Origin: Candidatus Poribacteria bacterium
GTDB lineage: Bacteria > Poribacteria > WGA-4E > UBA9662
Direction: 5' to 3'
DNA length: 14,936 nucleotides
Assembly: GCA_002699335.1 (NCBI GenBank)
Contig: PACG01000153.1
Location: 30,468 to 45,403, forward strand
In this document: one piece after another, positions 7,594-14,936 of the stretch
Layout of the letters: each line of letters begins with the position of its first letter
Numbering within the stretch: position 1 is the stretch's first letter
Program-made: the position numbers and the translations under genes
The notes under the pieces: model-generated
What the model was told of the DNA's origin: nothing
Seen by the model: only the letters and a program-made list of their open reading frames with translations
Database searches by the model: none

Positions 7594-8586
7594 ATGGCAA
7601 GGATACGAATGGCCCAATACGGTACCAAGCACGGCCACGCGATAGGCAAATTGATGGCGATGCAAAATGATCCTGACGTTGAACTGGTCGGCGTCTTTGA
7701 GCCCGACATCGAAAGGCGAAAAGAGCTGGAAACAGGGGCTTTAGACGCACTCAATTGGTTCGATGAACCAGATCAGATGTTAGCAGATCCCACCATCTTA
7801 GCGGTTGCATCAGAAGGATCAAACGCAGAGAGTCTGGACCAAACCGAAGCCATTGTCGAAGCCAACAAGCATGTCTGGTACGACAAACCCGCCGGCGACA
7901 ATTGGTTGCAGTGGAAGCGGGTTGTGGATCTGGCTAAAGGCAAAGAACTCTTAATTCAGATGGGTTACATGTTGCGCTATCATTCAGCTTTTTGTCAGGT
8001 AGCCGAATGGGCGAAATCCGGTTTCCTGGGTCATATTTTCTCGGTGCGGGCCCATATGTCAACCGTTCTACCAGCCGAAGCGCGACGACGTATCCAGGCG
8101 CATCAAGGCGGTATCTTCTATGATCTGGGCGGACATATGTTGGATCAAGTGTTGTGGCTACTTGGTTATCCCGGTAAGGTGACCGCTTTTTTACGCAACG
8201 ACAGTGATTTGGTCCCTGATTTTACTGATAATTCTCTGGTTGTACTGGAATTCGATCAAGCGATGGCTATGATCGATATCGCAGCTACTGAACCTCAGCC
8301 TATGGCCAGACGGTTTGAAGTATACGGTGATCAGGGCAGTGCAATTATCACCGAGCCTTTTGAACCTGGCAACCATATTCGCCTTTGTCTATCAGGAGCT
8401 CAAGGTGGGTATTCCGCCGGAGAACAGTCAGTAACCATTGAAGGCGAAGGGCGACAACGTCTCTACGAACTGGAACTGGAGGCTTTTCTCGCCACCATTG
8501 CTGGCAAACAAGCGCCAGATCGACCTCGCTCCCATGAGTTGTTGGTTCAGGAAACCTTACTACGCGCTACTTCGGCCCTGGTTTAA
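7594..8586 (+). CDS. Gfo/Idh/MocA family oxidoreductase
   Basis: This predicted NAD(P)-dependent dehydrogenase of sugars, polyols or related compounds has 330 aa. It has an N-terminal Rossmann half (about 1-120) and a C-terminal alpha/beta half. In place of the usual GxGxxG after the first strand it reads GTKHGHA (10-16). The usual EKP motif appears as DKPAG (97-101), and the catalytic-site segment as DLGGHMLDQVLWLLG (177-191) with His181. The ATG at 7594 follows AAAGGAGGAG and is secure. No signal peptide is present. It converges on a second predicted dehydrogenase with only 7 bp between them. The substrate is not identifiable from sequence alone. Confidence 0.9.
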   Translation: MARIRMAQYGTKHGHAIGKLMAMQNDPDVELVGVFEPDIERRKELETGALDALNWFDEPDQMLADPTILAVASEGSNAESLDQTEAIVEANKHVWYDKPAGDNWLQWKRVVDLAKGKELLIQMGYMLRYHSAFCQVAEWAKSGFLGHIFSVRAHMSTVLPAEARRRIQAHQGGIFYDLGGHMLDQVLWLLGYPGKVTAFLRNDSDLVPDFTDNSLVVLEFDQAMAMIDIAATEPQPMARRFEVYGDQGSAIITEPFEPGNHIRLCLSGAQGGYSAGEQSVTIEGEGRQRLYELELEAFLATIAGKQAPDRPRSHELLVQETLLRATSALV

Positions 8587-8593
8587 TTTCCGG

Positions 8594-9997
8594 CTAACGG
8601 CTTTTCGTGTCCTGTTTGACTCGAAGTTGCCACAAGGGGGACTCTGTTAGATTTTCGACCATCTGTTGGGTCAAGGCGGTGCCGGCTGAAATATCCTGCT
8701 CCAACCGTAATCCGGTGACAAGATGATAAGGGATTGGGCTATCTGAGGATGTGGGATTACCGACCTGAATGGCAGGTGCCAAGAAGGCTTCAAAATCGAG
8801 GTCGTGACTGCTACTGATGGTGATGCCCGCCGACAGATCTTGTTTCGCCCGTGCATAGACATCGTAGTTCTGTGTCATTTGCCAACCAGAGGTAGGACGA
8901 TTCATCAAACCCGCAGATAAAATCGAATATGGGGTCTCAACTCCGCACAAATGATAGGGACGAAAAATCAGGCAGGAAGTACCGTCAGAATTACAGATGT
9001 GCCCCTTTTCCTGGATGATCTGGCGTGAATAAGCGTTATCTGCATGAACAGTAACGAACACACCGCCGCCCATGCTGGTATCGTTGGTCGATCTAAGGTA
9101 GGTCACTTGGTCGATGACGCCTGGTTCTTGAAGTAACCCCCCGTAAACATTGGGCGATAACACAGCGGGTATTTCATTCGGCCACAGAATAGGATGGTGA
9201 AGACGTTCTTTTTCGATGCGTAAATCTGTCGCATTGGCGACAATACCCAATTCGATTAGGTCATCAGTTCTAATGTCGATTAACTGATCTAGCAGGGATT
9301 GTCGTTCTGCGGCAGTTTCAAGTAGACGTGAGTGATTGTTCGGACCGAGTAGGGGGTGAAACAGATTTGCCTGTTCTTGTGCTAATGTTAGCGTTCGGTT
9401 ACGCGACAAATGCAGTTGCTGGTTCGGTAAATCGACGAATATCCTTTGTTCACCAAACTTACCGCCACATAATACCTCTAATCCGATTTGTCGGCACCAA
9501 TCGATCAAGGCAATCAGCAAACTGGGTTGGTCACCATCCGCCGCCGTATAGACTAGGCCGGCCTGTTGTGCTATCTGTCGCAGGATAGAACCAACTACAA
9601 CTTCGGTTTCTTTAGTGATCATCACCACATGTTTACCGTTTTGAAGCGCGGTTGTTGCATGAACAGCGCCAGCCGTCGCATCGCCTGTCCCTTCTGCAAT
9701 AACCTCTAACGGAAGATCCATCAATAAATATGGGTCCCCCACCACAACTTTTTCACCTCGCTCGATACCCGACAACGCTTGTGCACGGGTATCAGCTACT
9801 ATTACCTGGTTGTCATCAATACCGGCCAATTGGTAGGCACGTTTGGCTGACTCAATCTCTGTATCAGCCACAATTGGAATATTCAGTTGCGGGATACTTT
9901 GCGCTTGTGTGACAATGGCGGTCGCATACTGTCCTGTACCGATGACGCCCGCCTCTACTACTTTATCCGCCGCTATTGGTTCGGATGAATAGATCAT
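8594..9997 (-). CDS. SAF-domain oxidoreductase, homoserine dehydrogenase-like (COG4091 type)
   Basis: The 467-residue protein has an N-terminal NAD(P)-binding fold with GVIGTGQYATA (17-27), then VIAEGTGDATAGA and GKHVVMITKETEV typical of the homoserine dehydrogenase-like group. A long middle catalytic region follows (VYGGLLQEPGVIDQV; HLCGVETPYSILSA). The C-terminus resembles a SAF domain (AKQDLSAGITI and RLEQDISAGTALT, about 385-460). The start at ATG 9997 has AAAGGA 7 nt upstream. COG4091 members are called predicted homoserine dehydrogenases, but no threonine-pathway gene is nearby and SAF-bearing members often sit with carbohydrate genes, so the true substrate is open. It is divergent from the cytochrome gene and convergent with the Gfo/Idh/MocA gene. 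Confidence 0.85.
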   Translation of the reverse strand: MIYSSEPIAADKVVEAGVIGTGQYATAIVTQAQSIPQLNIPIVADTEIESAKRAYQLAGIDDNQVIVADTRAQALSGIERGEKVVVGDPYLLMDLPLEVIAEGTGDATAGAVHATTALQNGKHVVMITKETEVVVGSILRQIAQQAGLVYTAADGDQPSLLIALIDWCRQIGLEVLCGGKFGEQRIFVDLPNQQLHLSRNRTLTLAQEQANLFHPLLGPNNHSRLLETAAERQSLLDQLIDIRTDDLIELGIVANATDLRIEKERLHHPILWPNEIPAVLSPNVYGGLLQEPGVIDQVTYLRSTNDTSMGGGVFVTVHADNAYSRQIIQEKGHICNSDGTSCLIFRPYHLCGVETPYSILSAGLMNRPTSGWQMTQNYDVYARAKQDLSAGITISSSHDLDFEAFLAPAIQVGNPTSSDSPIPYHLVTGLRLEQDISAGTALTQQMVENLTESPLWQLRVKQDTKSR

Positions 9998-10115
9998 CTT
10001 AATGTCCTTTATGTTAAATCTAAGATCTCCCCCATTCTGGTGAGGTTCGTGATTCTTTGGTCCCTTTTCGGTTTGTAATACAGGTTGTTTTTGGATAGAT
10101 TCCCTCCCCCCAAAC

Positions 10116-10124
10116 TGTTACAAT
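10116..10124 (+). promoter_or_regulatory. Extended -10 promoter element before the cytochrome gene
   Basis: TGTTACAAT fits the extended -10 pattern (TG, one base, then TACAAT with 5 of 6 matches). No good -35 lies 16-18 bp upstream, as is common for extended -10 promoters. RNA would start near 10131, about 34 nt before the ATG. Activity is inferred. Confidence 0.4.
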
Positions 10125-10164
10125 AAAGACATATTTTTCCTTTTCACCTAAAGAAGAAGATCAA

Positions 10165-10968
10165 ATGATAAAAATAACCTCGCGATTTTCCTCCATCACC
10201 ACTTCGATATTTGCGACACTCATAACACTGACTGTTGTAACCCTCGGCCAGGCCGAAATCTCGGAACAGGCAAAATTAGGACGACACCTCTTTTATGATC
10301 CCTCATTTGGTGGTTCCGTAGATCCCAGGAAAGCCACTGGATTCTCTTGTGCCTCCTGCCATGCCGATTTTGACGAAAGTAAGAACCGCGATGGCCTGAT
10401 CCGAAGCGGCCATAGTATCATCGGCGTTCCTAACCGTAAAGAATCGCAATGGGAGAAAGTAACACCCGGTCTGTTTCAAAGAACTGCGGGTGGTGCGGGT
10501 GTCTGCTATCAACAGTTTCTACAAGCAATACCGGCTAAGAAAGTCGACCCGGTTGCTATTCCTGAAGATCAGGCTAAAGCGTTGATGGCCTACTTCGATT
10601 ATATAACTCAAAAAGTATCCCCGCCTCAACCTGAATTCGCTGGACCTGAATTCACCTATGCCCCGCTAAGTAGAGAAGAGGCAAGAACTGAAGGGGATAA
10701 TATCTTGAAGTTGGACGGAGATAAAAACCGTGGCTGGAAATTGTATGGCCGATCTTGTGCCAATTGCCACGCCGGCCCCAAAAAGCGTGGAATCGGGAGC
10801 CAACTTGTTCGTTCGCGTACACCGAATATACAAGCGAGATTGCACAAAATCGCCTCTTACGTCCGTCAAGGTGGCTATTTGATGCCGGCGATAGGGAAAG
10901 ATAAGCTGTCCGATCAAGATATGGCCGATATTGTAGCCTTCCTGGAACAAATCATTCAGGCCAAATAG
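10165..10968 (+). CDS. Secreted two-haem c-type cytochrome
   Basis: The 267-residue protein has an N-terminal signal or anchor (hydrophobic 12-29; possible cleavage after LGQA, residue 30), so it should act in the periplasm or outside the membrane. Two haem-c attachment motifs are present: CASCH (62-66) and CANCH (198-202). Domain 1 opens with KLGRHLFYDPSFGGS, reminiscent of the cytochrome c peroxidase/MauG group, and ends in the helix DQAKALMAYFDYI. Domain 2 is a class-I fold with Met240 in GYLMPAIG as likely axial ligand and the closing helix DQDMADIVAFLEQI. It is far shorter than true di-haem peroxidases. An extra Cys114 (AGVCYQQF) is unexplained. The ribosome-binding site AGAAGAAG is weak. 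No oxidase or dehydrogenase partner is adjacent; a soluble electron carrier is the likeliest role. Confidence 0.85.
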   Translation: MIKITSRFSSITTSIFATLITLTVVTLGQAEISEQAKLGRHLFYDPSFGGSVDPRKATGFSCASCHADFDESKNRDGLIRSGHSIIGVPNRKESQWEKVTPGLFQRTAGGAGVCYQQFLQAIPAKKVDPVAIPEDQAKALMAYFDYITQKVSPPQPEFAGPEFTYAPLSREEARTEGDNILKLDGDKNRGWKLYGRSCANCHAGPKKRGIGSQLVRSRTPNIQARLHKIASYVRQGGYLMPAIGKDKLSDQDMADIVAFLEQIIQAK

Positions 10969-10980
10969 CCCTCCAAGTTC

Positions 10981-11004
10981 AACCGCTCCGGTACCGGAGC
11001 GGTT
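10981..11004. terminator. Perfect 24-bp palindrome between convergent genes, probable two-way terminator
   Basis: AACCGCTCCGGT is followed directly by its exact reverse complement. As RNA it could form a 10-bp stem with a GUAC loop on either strand. It lies 12 bp after the cytochrome stop and 14 bp after the gatB stop. The downstream T-tract is poor on both sides (GGTGTCTAATTTGTTT on plus), so it is a weak or Rho-aided terminator, or it may instead serve as a protein-binding site. Confidence 0.6.
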
Positions 11005-11018
11005 GGTGTCTAATTTGT

Positions 11019-12461
11019 TTAAGCCTGTAATTTTTGTCTCAAGATCTGATTAACTAACTGTGGATTGGCTTTGCCACGCGTCTCTTTCATCACTTGACCG
11101 ACTAAAAATCCAATCGCTTTCATCTTACCGTCCTGAATGTCGGCCACAGACTTCGGATTCTGTCCGATTACCTGATCGATAACAACTTCAAGTTCACTTG
11201 TGTTAGAGATTTGCGCTAGCCCCTTATCTTGAACCACCCGTGTTGGCATCTTTCCGCTCTCGAAGCAGTCAGCAATAACACCTTTAGCGATCTTGCCACT
11301 AATAGTTCCATCCTTCATTAGCTTGACCAATTGGCTGATGTGCTCAGCCGTGATCTGGCAATCTTCAATGGTCAGCCCGGCATTGTTTAGCAGTGCTGAC
11401 AGGTCGCCCATAATCCAGTTACTACAGGCTTTAGGGTCTCCACTCGACCTAGCGGCTTGGTCGAAAAAGGTTGCTATGTAGCGAGTGGCAGTCAAAAAAT
11501 CGGCATCGTAGGAAGGTAACTCGTATTCCTCTATGAATCGCTGGCGGATAGAGCTTGGCAACTCTGGCAATTCCGTTTCCAGACGCTTAACTTCTTCTGG
11601 TGCGACCTCAAATGGAACTAGATCTGGTTCCGGGAAATAACGGTAATCGTGTGCCTCTTCCTTACTTCGCATTGGAGAAGTTCGTCCTGTTTCGACATCG
11701 TAGAGCAAGGTGGCCTGTTCTACCTGGCCGCCGTCGTCCAGAATTCTTGCCTGGCGGTTTTCCTCGTACTTGAGTGCAGCTAAAACATGTTGGAAAGAGT
11801 TTTTGTTTTTCAACTCGGTTCTGATACCGAGTTGGTCAGTTCCCGCCGAACGAAGCGAGATATTAGCATCACAGCGGAAACTTCCCTCTGCCATGTTACA
11901 ATCGCTGACTCCGATGTATTCCAATATCTCCTTGACGGCTCGCCAGTAAGCGATCGCCTCCTCTGGCGTTCGGATGTCTGGTTCGCTAACAATCTCTAGC
12001 AACGGCACACTAGACCTATTGAAATCTACATAGCTGTAGTTTTTATCACCCGTTACATCGCCATGAATCAATTTACCCGCATCTTCCTCCAAATGGATGC
12101 GATTGATGCGGACTCGTTTAGCTCGCTCCTCTAACTCAAAATCGACATGGCCGTCGTAACAAAGTGGGTGGTCATACTGTGAAATTTGGTAGCCCTTGGG
12201 TAGATCCGGATAGAAATAATTCTTACGGTCAAACTTACTGTAAGCGGCAATTTGACAATTCATCGCTAACCCAGCTCGAATGGTATATTCGATGGCACGT
12301 AGGTTCGCCACCGGCAGAACCCCCGGCATCCCAGTACAAATCGGACAGGTATGGGTGTTAACTTCACCGCCAAAGCCTGCATCACAATTGCAAAACAACT
12401 TGCTATTGGTCGCCAGTTCAGTATGGATTTCTAGCCCTATAACCGTTTCGTAATTCGGCAT
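11019..12461 (-). CDS. gatB: Aspartyl/glutamyl-tRNA(Asn/Gln) amidotransferase subunit B
   Basis: GatB is the kinase and tRNA-binding subunit of GatCAB, which converts Glu-tRNA(Gln) and/or Asp-tRNA(Asn) to the amidated forms. The 480-residue length is normal. The N-terminus YETVIGLEIHTEL is classic, and the zinc site has Cys24, Cys26, Cys39 and Cys42 (FCNCD...CPICTGMPG). The conserved FDRKNYFYPDLPKGYQISQYD, SVPLLEIVSEPD and DYRYFPEPDL follow, and a YqeY-like tail domain occupies about 330-480. The ATG at 12461 has AAAAGGA about 13 nt upstream, a rather long gap. gatA and gatC are not in the window. It is last in the minus-strand cluster after the EnvC-like gene and ends at the palindrome. Confidence 0.98.
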   Translation of the reverse strand: MPNYETVIGLEIHTELATNSKLFCNCDAGFGGEVNTHTCPICTGMPGVLPVANLRAIEYTIRAGLAMNCQIAAYSKFDRKNYFYPDLPKGYQISQYDHPLCYDGHVDFELEERAKRVRINRIHLEEDAGKLIHGDVTGDKNYSYVDFNRSSVPLLEIVSEPDIRTPEEAIAYWRAVKEILEYIGVSDCNMAEGSFRCDANISLRSAGTDQLGIRTELKNKNSFQHVLAALKYEENRQARILDDGGQVEQATLLYDVETGRTSPMRSKEEAHDYRYFPEPDLVPFEVAPEEVKRLETELPELPSSIRQRFIEEYELPSYDADFLTATRYIATFFDQAARSSGDPKACSNWIMGDLSALLNNAGLTIEDCQITAEHISQLVKLMKDGTISGKIAKGVIADCFESGKMPTRVVQDKGLAQISNTSELEVVIDQVIGQNPKSVADIQDGKMKAIGFLVGQVMKETRGKANPQLVNQILRQKLQA

Positions 12462-12527
12462 TATTTTTTGTTGTTCCTTTTCGTGCTCACCGTTTTTTAT
12501 GATTCCTGAACAGTGGAAAATCCATAC

Positions 12528-13718
12528 TCAATGCTTCAGCCATTGGTGGGTGTCGAGGCGAGCGTAATTATGCCACAATTCAAAATAGAGGACTTGGCCA
12601 ATTAAGGAGCCAGAGTCACCAACTTGGCCGATAATCTGGTTGGTTTTGACGTCGTCACCAACTTTAACACTCACAACTGACAGATGCGTGTAGACCGAGG
12701 TATAAGCACTACCGTGTAAGATTAGGATCGTATTTCCGTAGCCGACAACTGAGGTGATTACTCGTGCTACTACGCCGTTAGCGATACTCCGAACGTCGGC
12801 TTTTTGACCTTCAGTGATGACCGACGTCGGTTTGATCGTAATTCCACGATCAAAAGGATTCTGGTTTTTAACAATTTTGCCCGTAACAGGCCACGGCAAT
12901 TTTCCTTGGTCCTGTTTCGAAATCCCTTTCAGTTTCTCCGCTTTGACCGTTAGCGTGTCGGTAGAGACAATACCGAGCATTTCCTCTAATTCAGCTACCG
13001 CCTGACGCAACTCTTTTAGCACTTGATCATAGGTGCTTCGCTGTGTTCGATATTCTTCCAGCAACCTCTGCCGATCTTTTCTACGGGTAAGTAGTTGACG
13101 ACGCTTGACTTGAGTCATTTGCTTAGATGCCTCGATCGAGGCTAAATGTTGTTGCAGTTCGGCATGAACAGCCCTGATCTGGTCCTGCTGTACCACTAGA
13201 TCTGCCAACAATTTCTGGTCAGATTTAGCGATAAAGTTAGCATACTTATACTTTGTGAGCAGATCTATCAACCCTTCAGACCTCATCAGCATGCCGACCA
13301 GTTGGTGTTGGTCAGTTACAGTCGACCGATACCCCATCTTATAGATAGCTATAATTCGCTTGGTAGCTCGCTGTTGGTAGTCTAAATAACGGGTTTTCAA
13401 CACCTGGAGCTCAGCTTGACTGTGCTCCTGCTTCTTTTCTTCCTCCGCTAGCTCGGCCTTGTAGCGGTTTAGTTCTGTTTGCAGAGTATCCAGTTCTGTT
13501 TCGATTTCTTGCAGGCGTGTCAAAACTCCACGCTCCTTACCCGCAACTTGATCTCGCTTTTTCTGGGTTTCCTGCTTTTGAAGAACTTTTTCCTGTCGAT
13601 TCTGTTCCAGTTGTCGCCGATCAGGGGGTTCCCGCCCTCGATCGGCGCCGAGGGCGGGAGTAGCAGATAACAAACTGCCCCAGCAGCACAAGAACAGCAT
13701 CAGACGATTGATGGTCAC
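12528..13718 (-). CDS. EnvC-like coiled-coil protein with degenerate LytM (M23) domain
   Basis: This is a predicted exported regulator of murein hydrolases. A signal peptide (about 1-25, LMLFLCCWGSLL then ATPALGA) is followed by a long charged coiled coil (about 35-245) and a C-terminal LytM/M23 domain (about 277-396). In active M23 enzymes the motifs read HxxxD, then HxH. Here the first reads DRGIT (Asp290 and Thr294 in place of His and Asp) and the last reads VLYFE (no His); only His345 in VYTHL remains. That pattern matches EnvC-type activators, which stimulate amidases rather than cut peptidoglycan themselves. The start is GTG 13718, with AGGA about 10 nt upstream. It begins 15 nt after the aldo/keto reductase and ends 66 nt before gatB. 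No ftsEX or amidase gene is visible nearby. Confidence 0.88.
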   Translation of the reverse strand: MTINRLMLFLCCWGSLLSATPALGADRGREPPDRRQLEQNRQEKVLQKQETQKKRDQVAGKERGVLTRLQEIETELDTLQTELNRYKAELAEEEKKQEHSQAELQVLKTRYLDYQQRATKRIIAIYKMGYRSTVTDQHQLVGMLMRSEGLIDLLTKYKYANFIAKSDQKLLADLVVQQDQIRAVHAELQQHLASIEASKQMTQVKRRQLLTRRKDRQRLLEEYRTQRSTYDQVLKELRQAVAELEEMLGIVSTDTLTVKAEKLKGISKQDQGKLPWPVTGKIVKNQNPFDRGITIKPTSVITEGQKADVRSIANGVVARVITSVVGYGNTILILHGSAYTSVYTHLSVVSVKVGDDVKTNQIIGQVGDSGSLIGQVLYFELWHNYARLDTHQWLKH

Positions 13719-13733
13719 GCCCTTAGTCCTACT

Positions 13734-14498
13734 TCAATCCGTCAGTTCGTTAATAATAGCAACATTTTCTTGTACTTGTGCTTCGCTTTCCATGCCGATG
13801 GTCATCGCATGGACACATGGTAGATCCAGCACAAACTCAATAGCTTGACGAACTCCTCCATCTTCCTTACCCAGTTTACCCATCCCTATAACTTTCATCC
13901 CGTAGACGCCTTTGCCTTGAGCAGCCATCGTCTCCATGGTTCTAATGATGTCGGGTGGCGAAGCATCCATTGAAACACCTGCGTAGTTGATCCGGGTCAA
14001 AACTACCTCGACCCATTCAGTGAGGGCTGAAGTCTGAAGAGCTCCAAAATCGTGACAAGAGACACCGTGTGCTCGAATCAAACCTTGTTCCTTACAGCGG
14101 CTGAGTGCTTCCATTGCATCTGGATAGCGCTGTGGCCAGTCTGGTTCGGTTAAACAGTGTAATAACACCATGTCAATGTATTCCGTTCCCGTTTCCTGTA
14201 AAAATCGTTTGACGTCTTTCTCAACCGCAAGACCTTTGCGGGAGGTGGTTTTAGTGCTAATGGTAATTTCGTCTCGATCCAGCCCCTTTAACGCCCCCTT
14301 TGCGTGTGGGTGACTACCGTACATATCCGCCAGATCCCAAAACTTAACGCCCTGATGATAGGCAAAATGGAACAGATCTATTAATTCTTGATAACCAAGA
14401 TCAGTTTGGTTAGAGCGACCATTCCAGCCGTTTGATCCTGTGCCGATTGCCAGTCGAGATGTTTCGATTCCAGTGCTTCCAAGTTTGACAGTTTGCAT
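13734..14498 (-). CDS. Aldo/keto reductase family protein
   Basis: This predicted NADPH-dependent carbonyl reductase has 254 aa, shorter than the usual 300-330. The catalytic tetrad is complete: Asp55 and Tyr60 (FWDLADMYGSH), Lys83 (ISTKT) and His114 (VLLHCL). The N-terminus LGSTGIETSRLAIGTG and the C-terminal AMTIGMESEAQVQENV are typical of the family. The ATG at 14498 follows a strong AGGAGGG with a 5-nt spacer. It is first in the cluster with the EnvC-like gene and gatB and has its own extended -10 promoter. The carbonyl substrate is unknown, and nothing ties it functionally to the genes behind it. Confidence 0.93.
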   Translation of the reverse strand: MQTVKLGSTGIETSRLAIGTGSNGWNGRSNQTDLGYQELIDLFHFAYHQGVKFWDLADMYGSHPHAKGALKGLDRDEITISTKTTSRKGLAVEKDVKRFLQETGTEYIDMVLLHCLTEPDWPQRYPDAMEALSRCKEQGLIRAHGVSCHDFGALQTSALTEWVEVVLTRINYAGVSMDASPPDIIRTMETMAAQGKGVYGMKVIGMGKLGKEDGGVRQAIEFVLDLPCVHAMTIGMESEAQVQENVAIINELTD

Positions 14499-14548
14499 CT
14501 TTACCCTCCTGATATTTATAAACCTTAATCTTAAGTCTTCAAACTCTG

Positions 14549-14577
14549 ATTATAACACATCATTTTATCTTCATAAA
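14549..14577 (-). promoter_or_regulatory. Extended -10 promoter for the AKR-EnvC-gatB cluster
   Basis: On the minus strand TGTTATAAT (14549-14557) combines a perfect TATAAT with the upstream TG of an extended -10. A weak TTTATG (14572-14577, 3 of 6) sits 17 bp further upstream. The predicted start near 14542 leaves about 44 nt before the aldo/keto reductase ATG. Activity is inferred. Confidence 0.55.
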
Positions 14578-14599
14578 CATCGTTATCTCGATAATCTAT

Positions 14600-14936
14600 T
14601 TAGACTAATCCACGTCGCTTGCGAAGAAACCATTCAGCCCCTAGTAAGCCGACGGCCAGAATCAAAATTAGCGGATGATCCCAAAGTTGATGGGCCACGA
14701 TTTCGAATACTGGTTTTCGCTGATCTGGAATTAGGTCTGCGAACTCGGCTGAGTTAACCCCAGCAAGTGGTCGATAGAACCCACCTGTCGATTCGGCGAG
14801 CTGCATCATTAGGTCTTGGTCTAGATACGGCTTTTCAAACTCCACCGTTGGCGATTCGACCCGAATTTCGATTTGATCACTGCCTACGGAAGCCACCGCT
14901 TTTATTGTGTAACTGCCATCTGTATTGGTGGTAAAA
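14600..14936 (-). CDS. C-terminal end of a type-I membrane protein (VWA/glutamine amidotransferase-like group), partial
   Basis: The frame is open to the right edge, so only the last 111 codons are seen. They show the end of a beta-rich domain (TDGSYTIKAVAS, QIEIRVESP), then a linker (LMMQLAESTGGFYRPLAG). One transmembrane helix near the C-terminus (LILILAVGLLGAEWF) is followed by a basic tail RKRRGLV. This ending is typical of large membrane proteins of Planctomycetes, Poribacteria and similar phyla that carry a von Willebrand A or glutamine amidotransferase-like domain facing outside. The domains that would prove it lie beyond the window. The GTG at 14896 is an internal codon, not the start. 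Confidence 0.75.
   Translation of the reverse strand, partial: FTTNTDGSYTIKAVASVGSDQIEIRVESPTVEFEKPYLDQDLMMQLAESTGGFYRPLAGVNSAEFADLIPDQRKPVFEIVAHQLWDHPLILILAVGLLGAEWFLRKRRGLV

Noticed and set aside
9328..9912. Plus-strand frames inside the SAF-domain dehydrogenase gene
   Set aside because: They are antisense to a secure 467-residue gene, with no ribosome-binding site or domain.
1..14936. CRISPR arrays, tRNA or rRNA genes, insertion sequences, prophage
   Set aside because: Reading both strands by eye, I found no regularly spaced repeats, cloverleaf, rRNA-like sequence, transposase or phage gene; a tool-based RNA scan was not possible.

Overview
The window is about 15 kb of a moderate-GC (roughly 47%) bacterial chromosome carrying mainly housekeeping genes. 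Several traits point to a Candidatus Poribacteria-like lineage: a secreted LamG-domain remnant with an IGYWPLD opening and a KLPTSWG tail, a membrane-anchored protein ending AEWFLRKRRGLV, a Gfo/Idh/MocA dehydrogenase beside a SAF-domain dehydrogenase, and frequent TTG/GTG starts. This assignment is inference from recalled family traits; no rRNA or phylogenetic marker search was possible.

Layout from left to right. (1) Peptide deformylase (def) on the minus strand, with a good sigma70-type promoter. (2) A gene-poor stretch, about 610-2200. It holds a doubtful small ORF, a perfect-consensus promoter, a decayed secreted LamG-domain pseudogene and an intrinsic terminator: the whole skeleton of a dead transcription unit. 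(3) A glycerophosphodiester phosphodiesterase on plus, whose stop codon overlaps the stop codon of hslU. (4) A minus-strand operon, read right to left: ArsA/Get3-type ATPase with an HSP20-like tail, calcineurin-like phosphoesterase (joined by a TAATG overlap), hslV, hslU. The last two form the HslVU ATP-dependent protease. (5) A 396-bp divergent control region with a spaced inverted repeat. (6) A Gfo/Idh/MocA oxidoreductase (plus) converging, 7 bp apart, on a SAF-domain homoserine-dehydrogenase-like oxidoreductase (minus). (7) A secreted two-haem cytochrome c (plus), closed by a perfect 24-bp palindrome that also lies just after gatB. (8) A minus-strand cluster, read right to left: aldo/keto reductase, EnvC-like coiled-coil/LytM protein, gatB, behind a TGTTATAAT extended -10 promoter. 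(9) The C-terminal end of a type-I membrane protein (VWA/glutamine-amidotransferase-like group) running off the right edge.

Functionally the window combines protein maturation (def), charged-tRNA correction (gatB), protein quality control (hslVU with a Get3-like ATPase), envelope remodelling (EnvC-like), lipid-headgroup turnover (GDPD) and sugar or polyol redox enzymes. I see no CRISPR array, tRNA, rRNA, transposase or phage gene. No clearly new multi-gene system stands out. The most useful leads are the ArsA-phosphoesterase-HslVU operon, the acidic insert in HslU, the fully signposted but decayed LamG unit, and the terminator abutting the GDPD ribosome-binding site.
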